Shown here piece after piece: positions 48,642 through 57,646 of a DNA stretch of 64,000 nucleotides. Origin of the DNA: Herbivorax alkaliphila (GTDB taxonomy: Bacteria; Bacillota; Clostridia; Acetivibrionales; Acetivibrionaceae); the NCBI RefSeq assembly GCF_030848475.1, contig NZ_JAVDDS010000004.1, positions 1-64,000 of the forward strand, given 5' to 3'. The notes under the pieces were generated by a model. It searched no databases, was not told where the DNA came from, and was given only the letters and a program-made list of their open reading frames with translations. The position numbers and the translations under genes were made by a program. Each line of letters begins with the position of its first letter. Position 1 is the stretch's first letter.

Positions 48642-49637
48642 ATGAAGTTTCTTTTTTTTACAGATTCTCATATTAGAGGAACTACCCCTAAAAATAGAAA
48701 AGATAACTTTTATGAAACATTAAAGTCTAAATTTGAGGAAATCATAAACATTTCCAAAGATTTGGATGTAGACTATATATTGCATGGAGGAGATTGGTTT
48801 GACAGACCGGATATTTCTCCTTCTATAGTAAGAGAATTTGCTATTATTATAAAAGGTTTTAATAAACCTATTTATACCATTGCAGGCAATCATGATATCT
48901 ATGGACATAACCCTAAAACCATCGGAAGAACCATGTTAGGACTTCTAGAAGGTACAGGAATAGTTACTCTTTTAGGGTATGATGATGAGATGGTTTTAAA
49001 AAAAGGCGGAATATCCACTAAGATTACAGGCAGACCATATAATTATGACATTGACAGTGAAGAATACTATAAAAAATACTACATTGTAAAAAAGCCTGAT
49101 GATGTAGATTATACCATTAATATCATTCATGGTATGCTTCTTTCAAAGCCCTTTTTTAAAGGAATTGCCTATACACTTCTTGATGATATAAAAGATACAG
49201 AAGCAGATATAACTCTTGCAGGTCACTATCACAGTGGTTTTGGTATAAAAAAAAGAAATGATAAATTTTTTATAAACACAGGAAGTATTGTGAGAATTTC
49301 TAACAGTTTAGCTGAGATAAAAAGAAAGCCCAGCGTTGTGTTTGTAGAAGTAAAAGAAAAAATTCATGTAGAAGAAATTCAACTAAAAACAGCACTTCCG
49401 GGGGAAGAAGTGTTAGACAGGGAACAGCTTGAGATGTCAAAAGATAGAAATTTAAAATTGCATGAATTTTATCAGGGGATTTCCTCTAAAGGTGAGTATA
49501 AAAAAATAGACCTTTTCAAGATTATTGATGAGATAACTTCAAATCAGGAGCTTAGTCGTGAAGTCAAAGAAGAGGCGTTGAGAAGAATCGGGATTGCCCG
49601 TGAAAGTTTTTCTAAGGGAGAGGAACAAAATGATTAA
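48642..49637 (+). CDS. Mre11/SbcD-like metallophosphoesterase
   Basis: The 331 residues carry the full set of nuclease metal motifs: TDSHIRG near 7, HGGDWFDRP near 48, AGNHDIYG near 86, NIIHGML near 163 and AGHYHSGFG near 195. These match the Mre11/SbcD phosphodiesterase core, without the long C-terminal capping region of SbcD. GAGGAG precedes the ATG. Its last bases overlap a Rad50-like gene, so the two probably form a complex that processes DNA ends or hairpins. The family is firm; the exact substrate is inferred. Confidence 0.82.
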   Translation: MKFLFFTDSHIRGTTPKNRKDNFYETLKSKFEEIINISKDLDVDYILHGGDWFDRPDISPSIVREFAIIIKGFNKPIYTIAGNHDIYGHNPKTIGRTMLGLLEGTGIVTLLGYDDEMVLKKGGISTKITGRPYNYDIDSEEYYKKYYIVKKPDDVDYTINIIHGMLLSKPFFKGIAYTLLDDIKDTEADITLAGHYHSGFGIKKRNDKFFINTGSIVRISNSLAEIKRKPSVVFVEVKEKIHVEEIQLKTALPGEEVLDREQLEMSKDRNLKLHEFYQGISSKGEYKKIDLFKIIDEITSNQELSREVKEEALRRIGIARESFSKGEEQND

Positions 49638-51366
49638 AATTGAAAAAATTGAAATTGAAAATTTTCAATCCCATGAAAATACTCAAATCACCTTAAAAGA
49701 TGGTCTAAATGTAATTATTGGAGCATCAGATCATGGAAAGTCAGCTATAGTAAGGGCTATTAAATGGGTACTTTATAATGAACCTAGAGGAACTGAGTAT
49801 ATAAGGCAGGGTACTAAGTGTGCAAAAGTAACATTAGAGATAAGTAACGGTTACACAATAACAAGAGAGAGAAGTTCGGGTAAAAATAGATATATCTTAA
49901 AAGATAGTGAAGGAAATGCCACTGTTTTTGAGGGCTTTGGAAATGAAGTTCCTCATGAAGTGGTTAAAGCCCATGGAATTCCAAAAGTTATTTTAGATGC
50001 AGATAAAAAATCATGTATTAATATAGGGGGACAACTAGAAGGTCCTTTTCTCCTTTCAGAATCCGGTGCATTACGTGCAAAGGCTATCGGGAGGATGACT
50101 GGACTTCACATATTAGATAAATCTATTAAAGACAGTGCTATAGATTTAAGAAGAGAAAATCAGACAAAGGAAAGACTTGATAATGAATTAGAAAATATAG
50201 ATGAAAAACTTTTAGAGTTTAAAGACTTAGATACATTAAAAGAAAAATTAGACCAATCGAAAAATATTATAACAGAGCTTGAAATTTCAATAGATAGAAT
50301 TGAAAAGTTAGAACATAAGCGACTAAAATTAGAAGATATAGAAAATAGATGTTTAAAAGCTAATGAAATGCTTTCAAAGCTTGACAAAATAAATGAAGGA
50401 GAAATGGTTTTAAAAACTATTGAATTAAACCTTTTAAAACTAAACAGTTTAGTAAGTGTACAAAAAAGGTTTTTAGAAGTTAAAAAGGGTATAGAAAATA
50501 TAGATATAATTTTAAATAAAACTGACAATGTAAACAGAGGAATTGAACTTGTTAATACTACAAATCAAAAAACTTTAAGATATGAGAAAGCTAAAAGGTA
50601 TCAAACAGCTTTAAGCAATATACAAAAAGAGGTAGTTGATAAAGAGGAAATTTTAAATAAAACTGATAATGTAAACAGAGGAATTGAACTTGTTAATACT
50701 ACAAATCAAAAAACTTTAAGATATGAGAAAATTAAAAAGCATCAAATAATTTTAAGTAATATACAAAAAGAAATAGATGATGGAAGAGAAATTTTAGAGA
50801 AAACTGGTAATGTAAACATAGGTATTGAGCTAGGTGAAACTATAAAACAAAAGGCTTTAAGATATGAGAAAATTAAAAAGCATCAAACAATTTTAAATAA
50901 TATACAAAAAGATACATTTAATGGAGAGATAACTTTAAAAGAGACAAAAGACATTTATGATGTTGAAAAGATAATTAATAAGGTTTTTGAAAACAACTTA
51001 AATATAGATAAGCTTAAATTATATCAGAATAAATATAATTTATGTAAAAAAGATATATTAAATGTTGAAAAGCAGGTAAAAGCATGTGATAATGTTAATG
51101 AAACTAAAAGTATAATAAAAAAGATTGATGAAAAGATGAAATTAGAAAAAAAGCTAATTGATTTAAATGAAATATATACAAAAAACTCCAAAAGAATAAA
51201 AGATGGATCAAATTACATTGATGAAGAGAAAAATAAAGTGGAAAAACATTTGAATGAATATATAAAGGTTTTAAAAAACAGGGGAAAGTGTCCCTTATGC
51301 GATAGTTTAATTGGGCAGGATATGATAAATAATATTATTGCTCATTACAAGGAGGAGAATAAATAA
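49630..51366 (+). CDS. Rad50/SbcC-like ATPase consisting of the N-terminal half up to the zinc hook
   Basis: The 578 residues start like Rad50 (IEIENFQSHENT, Walker A GASDHGKSA at about 31-39, a Q-loop region near 130), then a coiled coil from about 160. A CPLC zinc-hook motif lies about 25 residues before the end, after which the protein stops. The returning coil, signature motif and Walker B of a complete Rad50 are absent. Three repeats of 46-47 residues lie within the coil. I start at ATG 49630 with GGGAGAGG upstream; it overlaps the nuclease gene by 8 bases. A split partner elsewhere, or a distinct half-length family, would explain it. Confidence 0.7.
   Translation: MIKIEKIEIENFQSHENTQITLKDGLNVIIGASDHGKSAIVRAIKWVLYNEPRGTEYIRQGTKCAKVTLEISNGYTITRERSSGKNRYILKDSEGNATVFEGFGNEVPHEVVKAHGIPKVILDADKKSCINIGGQLEGPFLLSESGALRAKAIGRMTGLHILDKSIKDSAIDLRRENQTKERLDNELENIDEKLLEFKDLDTLKEKLDQSKNIITELEISIDRIEKLEHKRLKLEDIENRCLKANEMLSKLDKINEGEMVLKTIELNLLKLNSLVSVQKRFLEVKKGIENIDIILNKTDNVNRGIELVNTTNQKTLRYEKAKRYQTALSNIQKEVVDKEEILNKTDNVNRGIELVNTTNQKTLRYEKIKKHQIILSNIQKEIDDGREILEKTGNVNIGIELGETIKQKALRYEKIKKHQTILNNIQKDTFNGEITLKETKDIYDVEKIINKVFENNLNIDKLKLYQNKYNLCKKDILNVEKQVKACDNVNETKSIIKKIDEKMKLEKKLIDLNEIYTKNSKRIKDGSNYIDEEKNKVEKHLNEYIKVLKNRGKCPLCDSLIGQDMINNIIAHYKEENK
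50509..50928 (+). repeat. Three tandem coding repeats of about 141 bases in the Rad50-like gene
   Basis: Units start at 50509, 50650 and 50791, each with ATTTTA and then a (K/E)TxNVNxGIEL block. The first two are nearly identical over about 75 bases, pointing to a recent duplication within the coiled-coil arm. Confidence 0.85.
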
Positions 51367-51617
51367 TGTCCGAATATGAAAAAAAGATAAATACAATAAA
51401 GGAAAATTTGGATAAAGCTAAGAATCTTAGAATTAGGGCAGAAGCTAGGCTGGAGGATTTAAACAAACAAAAGCAGGAAATATTAAAAGAACTAGATGAG
51501 CTTGGAATAGAACCTGAGGGTTTAGAAGGGGAAATATCTAGACTAAAATCGGAAATAGAAGAATTAATTAACAGGGCGGAAAAACTTATTCCCGAAGATT
51601 TGATAAAAAGTAATTGA
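51366..51617 (+). CDS. Small coiled-coil protein, third gene of the nuclease operon
   Basis: This 83-residue protein is almost wholly charged helix (Glu/Lys-rich heptads broken by GIEPEG near 48). No Walker B or ABC signature is present, so it is not the missing half of the Rad50-like protein. The ATG shares a base with the preceding stop (TAATG), which strongly suggests coupled translation. A structural helper that pairs with the coiled coil is possible but inferred. Confidence 0.65.
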   Translation: MSEYEKKINTIKENLDKAKNLRIRAEARLEDLNKQKQEILKELDELGIEPEGLEGEISRLKSEIEELINRAEKLIPEDLIKSN

Positions 51618-51659
51618 CTTTTACCCTGTAAGAGTTAATAATATAATAGACTCATTTTG

Positions 51660-51722
51660 TATTTTAAGGTTTAAGTATAACTCTTTTATACAATTGTAAA
51701 AAGAGTATAAAGCCTTAAAATA
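51660..51722. terminator. Long imperfect hairpin before rimO
   Basis: The sequence ATTTTAAGG...AACTCTTTT (51660-51685) pairs with AAAAGAGT...CCTTAAAAT (51697-51720) with a few gaps. It could end the nuclease operon, but no T-run follows. Confidence 0.45.
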
Positions 51723-51762
51723 GAGTTAAGTAATATATTAATATTGTTTTGAGGTGCAAGTT

Positions 51763-53109
51763 TTGAAAAAGAAAATAGGTCTTGTTTCACTGGGATGTGC
51801 AAAAAATTTAGTTGACAGTGAAATAATGTTAGGATTATTAGAAAAAGAAAAATTTGAAGTAACTAATGATGAAGAAAAAGCAAATATTATAATTGTTAAT
51901 ACCTGTGGATTTATTGATTCTGCAAAAGAAGAGTCAATTAATACAATATTAGAAATGTCTGAATTTAAAAATAACAATTGTGAATTTTTAATTGTTACAG
52001 GTTGTTTAGCTCAAAGGTATAAGGATGAAATAATCAAACAAATGCCGGAAGTAGATGCTGTTGTTGGAACAGGTGAATATGGAAATATTGCCCAAGTAAT
52101 ACAAAGTGCTTATGAGGGAAAGGGAAAACATTATACAGACTTAAATAAAGGTGATAACATTAAATATTTAAATGAAAAAAGAGTGTTATCTACAAAAAAT
52201 GGATATGCCTATTTAAAAATAGCTGAAGGTTGTGACAATTGCTGTACATATTGTGTTATTCCTGCTTTAAGAGGTGCTTATAAGAGCAGAAAAATTGAGG
52301 ATATTAAAAATGAGGCTTTATACCTTTCACAAAAAGGTGTAAAGGAAATTGTTCTTATAGCTCAAGATGTTACCAGCTATGGGAAAGACATATATAACAA
52401 AAAAGAGCTTGTCAATTTGATAAGAGAGTTAAGTCAAATTGATGAAATAGAATGGATAAGGCTTCTTTACTGTTATCCAGAAGAAATTGATGATGCGTTA
52501 ATAGAGGAGCTTTCATCTAATTCAAAACTAGTAAAATATATAGATATTCCCATACAACACGCCAGTGATAACATACTGGGGAAAATGGGAAGAAGGGGAA
52601 CTTCTGAAAATGTTAAACATGTTCTTGAAAAAATAAAAGAAAAAATACCCTATATTGTTATCAGAACGTCATTAATTGTTGGATTTCCAGGGGAAGATGA
52701 CAGGGATTTTAAAATTTTGTATGACTTTGTTAAGAACAATGAATTTGACAGATTAGGAGTGTTTACATATTCTAAAGAAGAAGGAACCTTGGCTTATAAT
52801 CTAAAGCCTCAAATTAAAAGGAATGTAAAAGAATCAAGAAAAAATGATATAATGCAGTTGCAAAAAGAAATTGTGTTAAAAAAGAATAAACAAAGAATAA
52901 ACAAAGTTTATAAAACTTTGGTAGAAGGAGTTTCGGATGATGGAATATTTTATTATGGTAGAACATATAAAGAAGCTCCAGATGTTGACGGTTCTATATA
53001 TTTTACAAGTATGGAACCCCTTGAAATTGGAAAGTTTAAAAATGTAAAAATATTAAATGTTGATCAATATGATTTAATAGGAGAGGTTGTAAATGAATCT
53101 TCCCAATAA
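51763..53109 (+). CDS. rimO: Ribosomal protein uS12 methylthiotransferase
   Basis: It is a radical SAM enzyme that adds a methylthio group to an Asp of ribosomal protein S12. At 448 residues it has the UPF0004 domain with Cys in SLGCAKNLVDSE near 8, NTCGFI near 44 and TGCLAQ near 79, the radical SAM CDNCCTYCVIP near 150 (CxxxCxxC), and a C-terminal TRAM domain. SLGCAKN separates it from MiaB. I choose TTG 51763, with GAGGTG six bases upstream; a GTG at 51754 overlaps that site. It overlaps pgsA by 17 bases. Confidence 0.92.
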   Translation: MKKKIGLVSLGCAKNLVDSEIMLGLLEKEKFEVTNDEEKANIIIVNTCGFIDSAKEESINTILEMSEFKNNNCEFLIVTGCLAQRYKDEIIKQMPEVDAVVGTGEYGNIAQVIQSAYEGKGKHYTDLNKGDNIKYLNEKRVLSTKNGYAYLKIAEGCDNCCTYCVIPALRGAYKSRKIEDIKNEALYLSQKGVKEIVLIAQDVTSYGKDIYNKKELVNLIRELSQIDEIEWIRLLYCYPEEIDDALIEELSSNSKLVKYIDIPIQHASDNILGKMGRRGTSENVKHVLEKIKEKIPYIVIRTSLIVGFPGEDDRDFKILYDFVKNNEFDRLGVFTYSKEEGTLAYNLKPQIKRNVKESRKNDIMQLQKEIVLKKNKQRINKVYKTLVEGVSDDGIFYYGRTYKEAPDVDGSIYFTSMEPLEIGKFKNVKILNVDQYDLIGEVVNESSQ

Positions 53110-53710
53110 GTTAACTTTATCAAGAATACTTATGGTACCGATTTTTATGTTGTTAATAATACCAATACCTGACTGGATGTTTGAAGCAAATATGCTTAGT
53201 TTTATGCGTCCTCAGCTAAAATCTGTAAACGAGTATATTTTAAATTACGGAAATTATTTTGCTGCTTTTCTTTTCTTTATTGCGGCAAGTACTGATGGAT
53301 TAGATGGATACATAGCAAGAAAGAGAAAACAGATAACCAGATTTGGAAAGTTTTTAGATCCTATTGCAGATAAGCTTCTTATTACAGCTGCTTTAATTGC
53401 ACTTGTTGAAAGAAATGATCTCACTTCATGGGCTGCAGCGGTTATAATAGGAAGAGAATTTATTATCACTGGATTGAGACTGGTTGCAGCAAGTGATGGG
53501 ATAGTTATCGCAGCAAGCAAGTGGGGAAAAATAAAAACAATAACTCAAATTGTAGCAATAATTGCCACACTGTTAAAAAATTATCCTATTAGTTTGTGGT
53601 TTGATTTCCCTTTAGATAGATATTTAATGCTTATTGCCGTCGGTGCAACTATATATTCAGCGTATGATTATATAATGAAAAATTCAAGTGTAATTGACTT
53701 TAATAAATGA
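53093..53710 (+). CDS. pgsA: CDP-diacylglycerol-glycerol-3-phosphate 3-phosphatidyltransferase
   Basis: It makes phosphatidylglycerol phosphate. The 205 residues are rich in membrane helices and carry the CDP-alcohol phosphotransferase signature DGLDGYIARKRKQITRFGKF near 67, with the later Asp in DPIAD. It starts inside the end of rimO, a pairing seen widely in Firmicutes. No defects seen. Confidence 0.94.
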   Translation: MNLPNKLTLSRILMVPIFMLLIIPIPDWMFEANMLSFMRPQLKSVNEYILNYGNYFAAFLFFIAASTDGLDGYIARKRKQITRFGKFLDPIADKLLITAALIALVERNDLTSWAAAVIIGREFIITGLRLVAASDGIVIAASKWGKIKTITQIVAIIATLLKNYPISLWFDFPLDRYLMLIAVGATIYSAYDYIMKNSSVIDFNK

Positions 53711-53736
53711 TTTTAAATAAAAATTTGAGGAAATTC

Positions 53737-53765
53737 TTGCACAAACAAAAAAAATATAATATACT
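53737..53765 (+). promoter_or_regulatory. Promoter of fapR
   Basis: TTGCAC at 53737-53742 and TATACT at 53760-53765, spacer 17, just upstream of the FapR-like operator. Confidence 0.6.
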
Positions 53766-53779
53766 TTTATTATTAACAA

Positions 53780-53796
53780 TTAGTATCAGGTGATAA
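53780..53796 (+). promoter_or_regulatory. FapR-type operator
   Basis: TTAGTATCAGGTGATAA is very close to the known Bacillus FapR palindrome (TTAGTATCAGGTACTAA in this orientation) and lies immediately downstream of the predicted -10. Bound FapR would block transcription, and malonyl-CoA would release it. Confidence 0.72.
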
Positions 53797-53932
53797 TTAT
53801 ATTAAATAAAATAAAAATCCTGTACAGAAAATGGTGTTTTTATAAACATGTAAAGGATGCATTAAAATATGGTGCGATTATATAAAACATATGATATTAA
53901 ATGTTTTAAGTACAGTTAAAAGAGGTGGTTTT

Positions 53933-54502
53933 ATGAGCAGACCGTCATCTGTGAAGAAGGAACGACAGTCTGTTTTATTAGAGAAGCTGTCACAGGATCC
54001 CTTTTTAACAGATGAAGAGTTGTCAGACATTTTTAAAGTGAGCATTCCCACCATAAGACTTGACAGACTTGAATTGGGTATTCCTGAGCTAAGAGAAAGA
54101 ATTAAAAATGTGGCGGAAAAAAATCACAGCAAGGTAAAATCACTTAAAGGTAAAGAAATAGTTGGGGAACTTTTAGATATTTCTTTAAGTGTTGGTGGTA
54201 TATCAATACTTGAGACAAATGACAGTATGGCATTTGAAAAAACTAAAATAATTAGAGGACATTATATTTATTCCCTTGCAGAATCCCTAGCAATTGCAGT
54301 GATTGATGCTGATGTAGCTTTAGTAGGTGTGGCAAATATAAAGTATAAAACGCCAGTTTATTCAGGAAACAAACTTTTAGCAAAAGCAGAAGTAAAACAG
54401 GTAAAAGACAACAAAAACATAGTTTGGGTGAAAATTTTGCATAAACAGATTGAAGTTTTTAGAGGGAAATTTATACTTGTATCCCTTGAAAAAAATTTTT
54501 AA
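53933..54502 (+). CDS. fapR: Fatty acid and phospholipid synthesis regulator FapR
   Basis: FapR represses lipid synthesis genes and is released by malonyl-CoA. The 189 residues have an N-terminal DeoR-type helix-turn-helix ([20 protein letters not shown] near 28-47) and a C-terminal hot-dog effector domain. I start at ATG 53933, with AGAGGTGG upstream, instead of an earlier in-frame ATG at 53891. It leads the plsX-fab cluster and has an operator in its own promoter region. Confidence 0.93.
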   Translation: MSRPSSVKKERQSVLLEKLSQDPFLTDEELSDIFKVSIPTIRLDRLELGIPELRERIKNVAEKNHSKVKSLKGKEIVGELLDISLSVGGISILETNDSMAFEKTKIIRGHYIYSLAESLAIAVIDADVALVGVANIKYKTPVYSGNKLLAKAEVKQVKDNKNIVWVKILHKQIEVFRGKFILVSLEKNF

Positions 54503-54621
54503 CTATGTTAAACAAGAATATAGTTAAAAATTTAATAATAAAATACAGCGGGGCTTTTGATATAAGCTTTAAATAGAATAGTGTTTAGTAAGAAATGATT
54601 ATTTTTCCGGGAGTGAAAGTT

Positions 54622-55632
54622 TTGATAATATTGGTAGATGCAATGGGTGGAGACAGTGCACCGGATTCTGTTGTTAATGGATGTATAGATGCTGTTAATG
54701 AAGTTGATGGATTTGAAATATTACTACTAGGAGACAAAAATAAAATTACAGAGATATTAGATAAAAGGAATTTTAATGGTAATCGAATTAAAATTCGTGA
54801 GACATCTGAAGTTATAACTGTAGAAGATGTTCCTACTAGAGCAATTAAAACTAAAAAGGATTCTTCAATGGTAGTTGGATTTAAAATGCTTAAGGAGAAA
54901 AAAGGCGATATATTTGTTTCCTGTGGTAACAGTGGTGCATTGATGGCAGGGGCACTTTTGATTTTAGGCAGAACAAAAGGTGTTGACAGACCGTCTCTTG
55001 CTGCAATGATACCTACTAAAAAGGGAAAAGGTCTTATTATTGATGCAGGTCTTAATACTACATGCAAACCGATAAATTACCAACAATTTGGTGTTATGGG
55101 TTCTATATATTCAAAAGCAATGCTTGGATTAAAAGAACCTCGTGTTGGCCTTGTAAATATTGGTTCAGAAGAGGGGAAAGGCAATGAAGTTTTAAAACAA
55201 GCTCATAATTTACTTTCAAATTCAAATGTGAATTTTGTTGGAAATATTGAAGGCAACGATGTTATGATAGGTAAGGTTGATGTAATTGTTTGTGACGGAT
55301 TTACAGGAAATGTTCTTCTTAAATTTTTAGAAGGAGCAGCATCATTTTTTATGGGAGCATTAAAAAATATTTTTAATAAAGGTTTTATGACTAAATTATC
55401 AGGTCTAATGATAAAAAGTGGAATTAAGAAATTTAAAAAAGGCTTAGATGCTGAAGAACATGGAGGAGCTCCAATACTAGGGGTTAATGGATTGGTGCTA
55501 AAGAGCCATGGAAATTCCAGTGCAAAAACAGTAAAAAATGTTGTGATAAAGGCAAGCAGATTTGCAAGTGAAAATGTACTCAAAAGCATTAAAGAAGAAT
55601 TTTCTAATATGGAGGTTGAAAACATTGAATAA
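54622..55632 (+). CDS. plsX: Phosphate acyltransferase PlsX
   Basis: It converts acyl-ACP to acyl phosphate for phospholipid synthesis. The family block VDAMGGDSAPDSVV stands at the N-terminus, with CGNSGALMAGAL near 103, NIGSEEGKGNE near 175 and DGFTGNVLLK near 220. I choose TTG 54622 because GGGAG lies eight bases before it and the protein then begins where family members do; ATG 54595 has no site. It overlaps fabH by 8 bases. Confidence 0.93.
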   Translation: MIILVDAMGGDSAPDSVVNGCIDAVNEVDGFEILLLGDKNKITEILDKRNFNGNRIKIRETSEVITVEDVPTRAIKTKKDSSMVVGFKMLKEKKGDIFVSCGNSGALMAGALLILGRTKGVDRPSLAAMIPTKKGKGLIIDAGLNTTCKPINYQQFGVMGSIYSKAMLGLKEPRVGLVNIGSEEGKGNEVLKQAHNLLSNSNVNFVGNIEGNDVMIGKVDVIVCDGFTGNVLLKFLEGAASFFMGALKNIFNKGFMTKLSGLMIKSGIKKFKKGLDAEEHGGAPILGVNGLVLKSHGNSSAKTVKNVVIKASRFASENVLKSIKEEFSNMEVENIE

Positions 55633-56620
55633 GATGTATAGCTGTGGAATACAGGGGGTAGGAAGCAGTTTGCCGCAAAAGGTTTTAACTAATTTTGATT
55701 TAGAAAAAATGGTAGATACAACAAATGAATGGATAGTAAAAAGAACTGGTATTTCAGAAAGAAGAGTACTTGCTGAGGATGAACCAGCACATGAACTTGC
55801 AGTTGATGCATCTAAAAAAGCTTTAGATGATGCAGGCATTTCTGCTGAAGATTTAGATTTGATAATTGTGGTAACTGAAACCCCGGATTATTACACACCT
55901 TCTATGGCATGTATTGTTCAAGGTAGCCTTAAGGCAACAAATGCGGCTGCTTTTGATTTAAATTCGGCATGTTCAGGCTTTATTTATGGGCTGACAGTTT
56001 CAAATCAATTTATTCAAAGTGGTTATTATAAGCACATTCTTGTAGTAGGATGTGAAGGTCTTTCTAAAATTGTCGATTGGGAAGACAGAAATACATGCGT
56101 TCTTTTTGGAGATGGTGCTGGAGCGGCAGTGTTAGGACGTGTAGAAGATGGGTATGGTATTATGTCTACCCATATTGGTGCTAATGGTGATTTAGGAAGA
56201 TACATTACTGCACCTTCTTGTTATGCAAGTGATGAAGATTTAGAGGTTAGAAAAAGAGAAAACAAAAGAGTTTTATGGATGGATGGAGGAGAAGTTTTTA
56301 AATTTGCAGTTAAGGTTATGGAGAGGGGAACAAAAAAGGTATTAGAAGATTCTAATTTATCTTTAGATGATGTAAAACTTATCGTTCCTCATCAGGCAAA
56401 TATCAGAATATTAGATGGAGCAGCGAAGAGGTTGAAAGTTTCTAAAGATAAAATTTTTTCCAACCTTCACAAGTATGGTAATATTTCTTCTGCATCAATA
56501 CCAGTTGGACTGGAAGAAGCCTATAAAAATAATATATTTTCTAAAGGAGATAATTTAGTTTTAGTTGCCTTTGGTGGTGGACTTACTTGGGCTTCAGCAG
56601 CAATTAAGTGGAGTAAGTAA
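55625..56620 (+). CDS. fabH: 3-oxoacyl-ACP synthase III
   Basis: It condenses acetyl-CoA or another acyl-CoA with malonyl-ACP to start chains. The thiolase fold has catalytic Cys in NSACSGF near 112, His in PHQANIRI near 246 and Asn in YGNISSAS near 276. I choose TTG 55625, nine bases after GGAGG; ATG 55634 is an alternative. It begins within the end of plsX, suggesting coupled translation. Confidence 0.93.
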   Translation: MNKMYSCGIQGVGSSLPQKVLTNFDLEKMVDTTNEWIVKRTGISERRVLAEDEPAHELAVDASKKALDDAGISAEDLDLIIVVTETPDYYTPSMACIVQGSLKATNAAAFDLNSACSGFIYGLTVSNQFIQSGYYKHILVVGCEGLSKIVDWEDRNTCVLFGDGAGAAVLGRVEDGYGIMSTHIGANGDLGRYITAPSCYASDEDLEVRKRENKRVLWMDGGEVFKFAVKVMERGTKKVLEDSNLSLDDVKLIVPHQANIRILDGAAKRLKVSKDKIFSNLHKYGNISSASIPVGLEEAYKNNIFSKGDNLVLVAFGGGLTWASAAIKWSK

Positions 56621-56664
56621 AAATATTAGAAAATTAATAGAGTTATAGAAAAAGGGGGGCTACT

Positions 56665-57597
56665 ATGAGCAAGATTGCATTTTTATTTTCTGGCCAAGGT
56701 GCTCAATATGTAGGCATGGGAAAAGAGATAGCAAAGGAATATAAATCATCCGATATGATATATAAAGAGGCGTCTGAAGCACTTGGTTTTGATACAAAAA
56801 AGATGATTTTTGAAAGTGACGATGAGACTCTTAAAATTACTGAAAATACACAGCCTGCTATTTTAATTACAAGTATTGCATGTATGCAGCCTTTAAAGGA
56901 AAAGGGAATAGTTCCTGAAGTTGTTGCAGGTTTGAGCCTAGGTGAGTATACCTCACATGTGGAGGCAGGAACAATTGACTTTAAAGATGCTGTGCCTTTA
57001 TTAAAGAAAAGAGGAAGATATATGCAGGAAGCTGTGCCTTTGGGAAAAGGTACAATGGCAGCTATTTTAGGTCTTGACAGAGAAAAAGTTTTGAGTATTT
57101 GTGAAGAGGCATCTAAAGAGGGAGTGGTTGAACCTGCAAATTTCAACTGTCCAGGTCAGATTGTCGTAGCAGGAGAGGTAGCGGCTTTAGACAGGGCAAT
57201 AGAGGTTGCAAAAGAAAAAGGAGCAAGAAGGGCAATGGTACTTCCAGTGAGTGCACCTTTTCACTGTAGCATGTTAAAACCGGCAGGAGACAGATTAAAA
57301 GAAGAACTTGATAAAATTAATTTAAATGATATTAAAATTCCTGTGGTAACCAATGTAACTTCAGAATATATTTTAGATAAATCAAAAGTAAAAGATTTGT
57401 TAATAAGCCAGGTAAGCAGTCCAGTTTTGTTTGAAGACTCTATTAAAAATATGTTAGAAAAAGGTATAGATACATTTATTGAAATAGGTCCTGGAAAGAC
57501 ACTTTGTGGATTTGTAAAAAAAATAAATAGAAAAGTTAAAGTTTTAAATGTTGAAGATATTGCTTCTTTAAATAAAACATTAAGTGAAATCATGTAA
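56665..57597 (+). CDS. fabD: Malonyl-CoA-ACP transacylase
   Basis: It loads malonyl groups onto ACP. The 310 residues are typical: FSGQGAQYVGMGKE at 8-21, nucleophile Ser in AGLSLGEYTSH near 92, and catalytic His in APFHCSML near 200. GGGGGG precedes the ATG. It sits between fabH and fabG. In many Clostridia fabK, the enoyl reductase, precedes it; that gene is missing here. Confidence 0.94.
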   Translation: MSKIAFLFSGQGAQYVGMGKEIAKEYKSSDMIYKEASEALGFDTKKMIFESDDETLKITENTQPAILITSIACMQPLKEKGIVPEVVAGLSLGEYTSHVEAGTIDFKDAVPLLKKRGRYMQEAVPLGKGTMAAILGLDREKVLSICEEASKEGVVEPANFNCPGQIVVAGEVAALDRAIEVAKEKGARRAMVLPVSAPFHCSMLKPAGDRLKEELDKINLNDIKIPVVTNVTSEYILDKSKVKDLLISQVSSPVLFEDSIKNMLEKGIDTFIEIGPGKTLCGFVKKINRKVKVLNVEDIASLNKTLSEIM

Positions 57598-57646
57598 TTT
57601 AGATAGAATATTTACTTGCAAATAAAAGATGAAGGGAGAGAGACTA

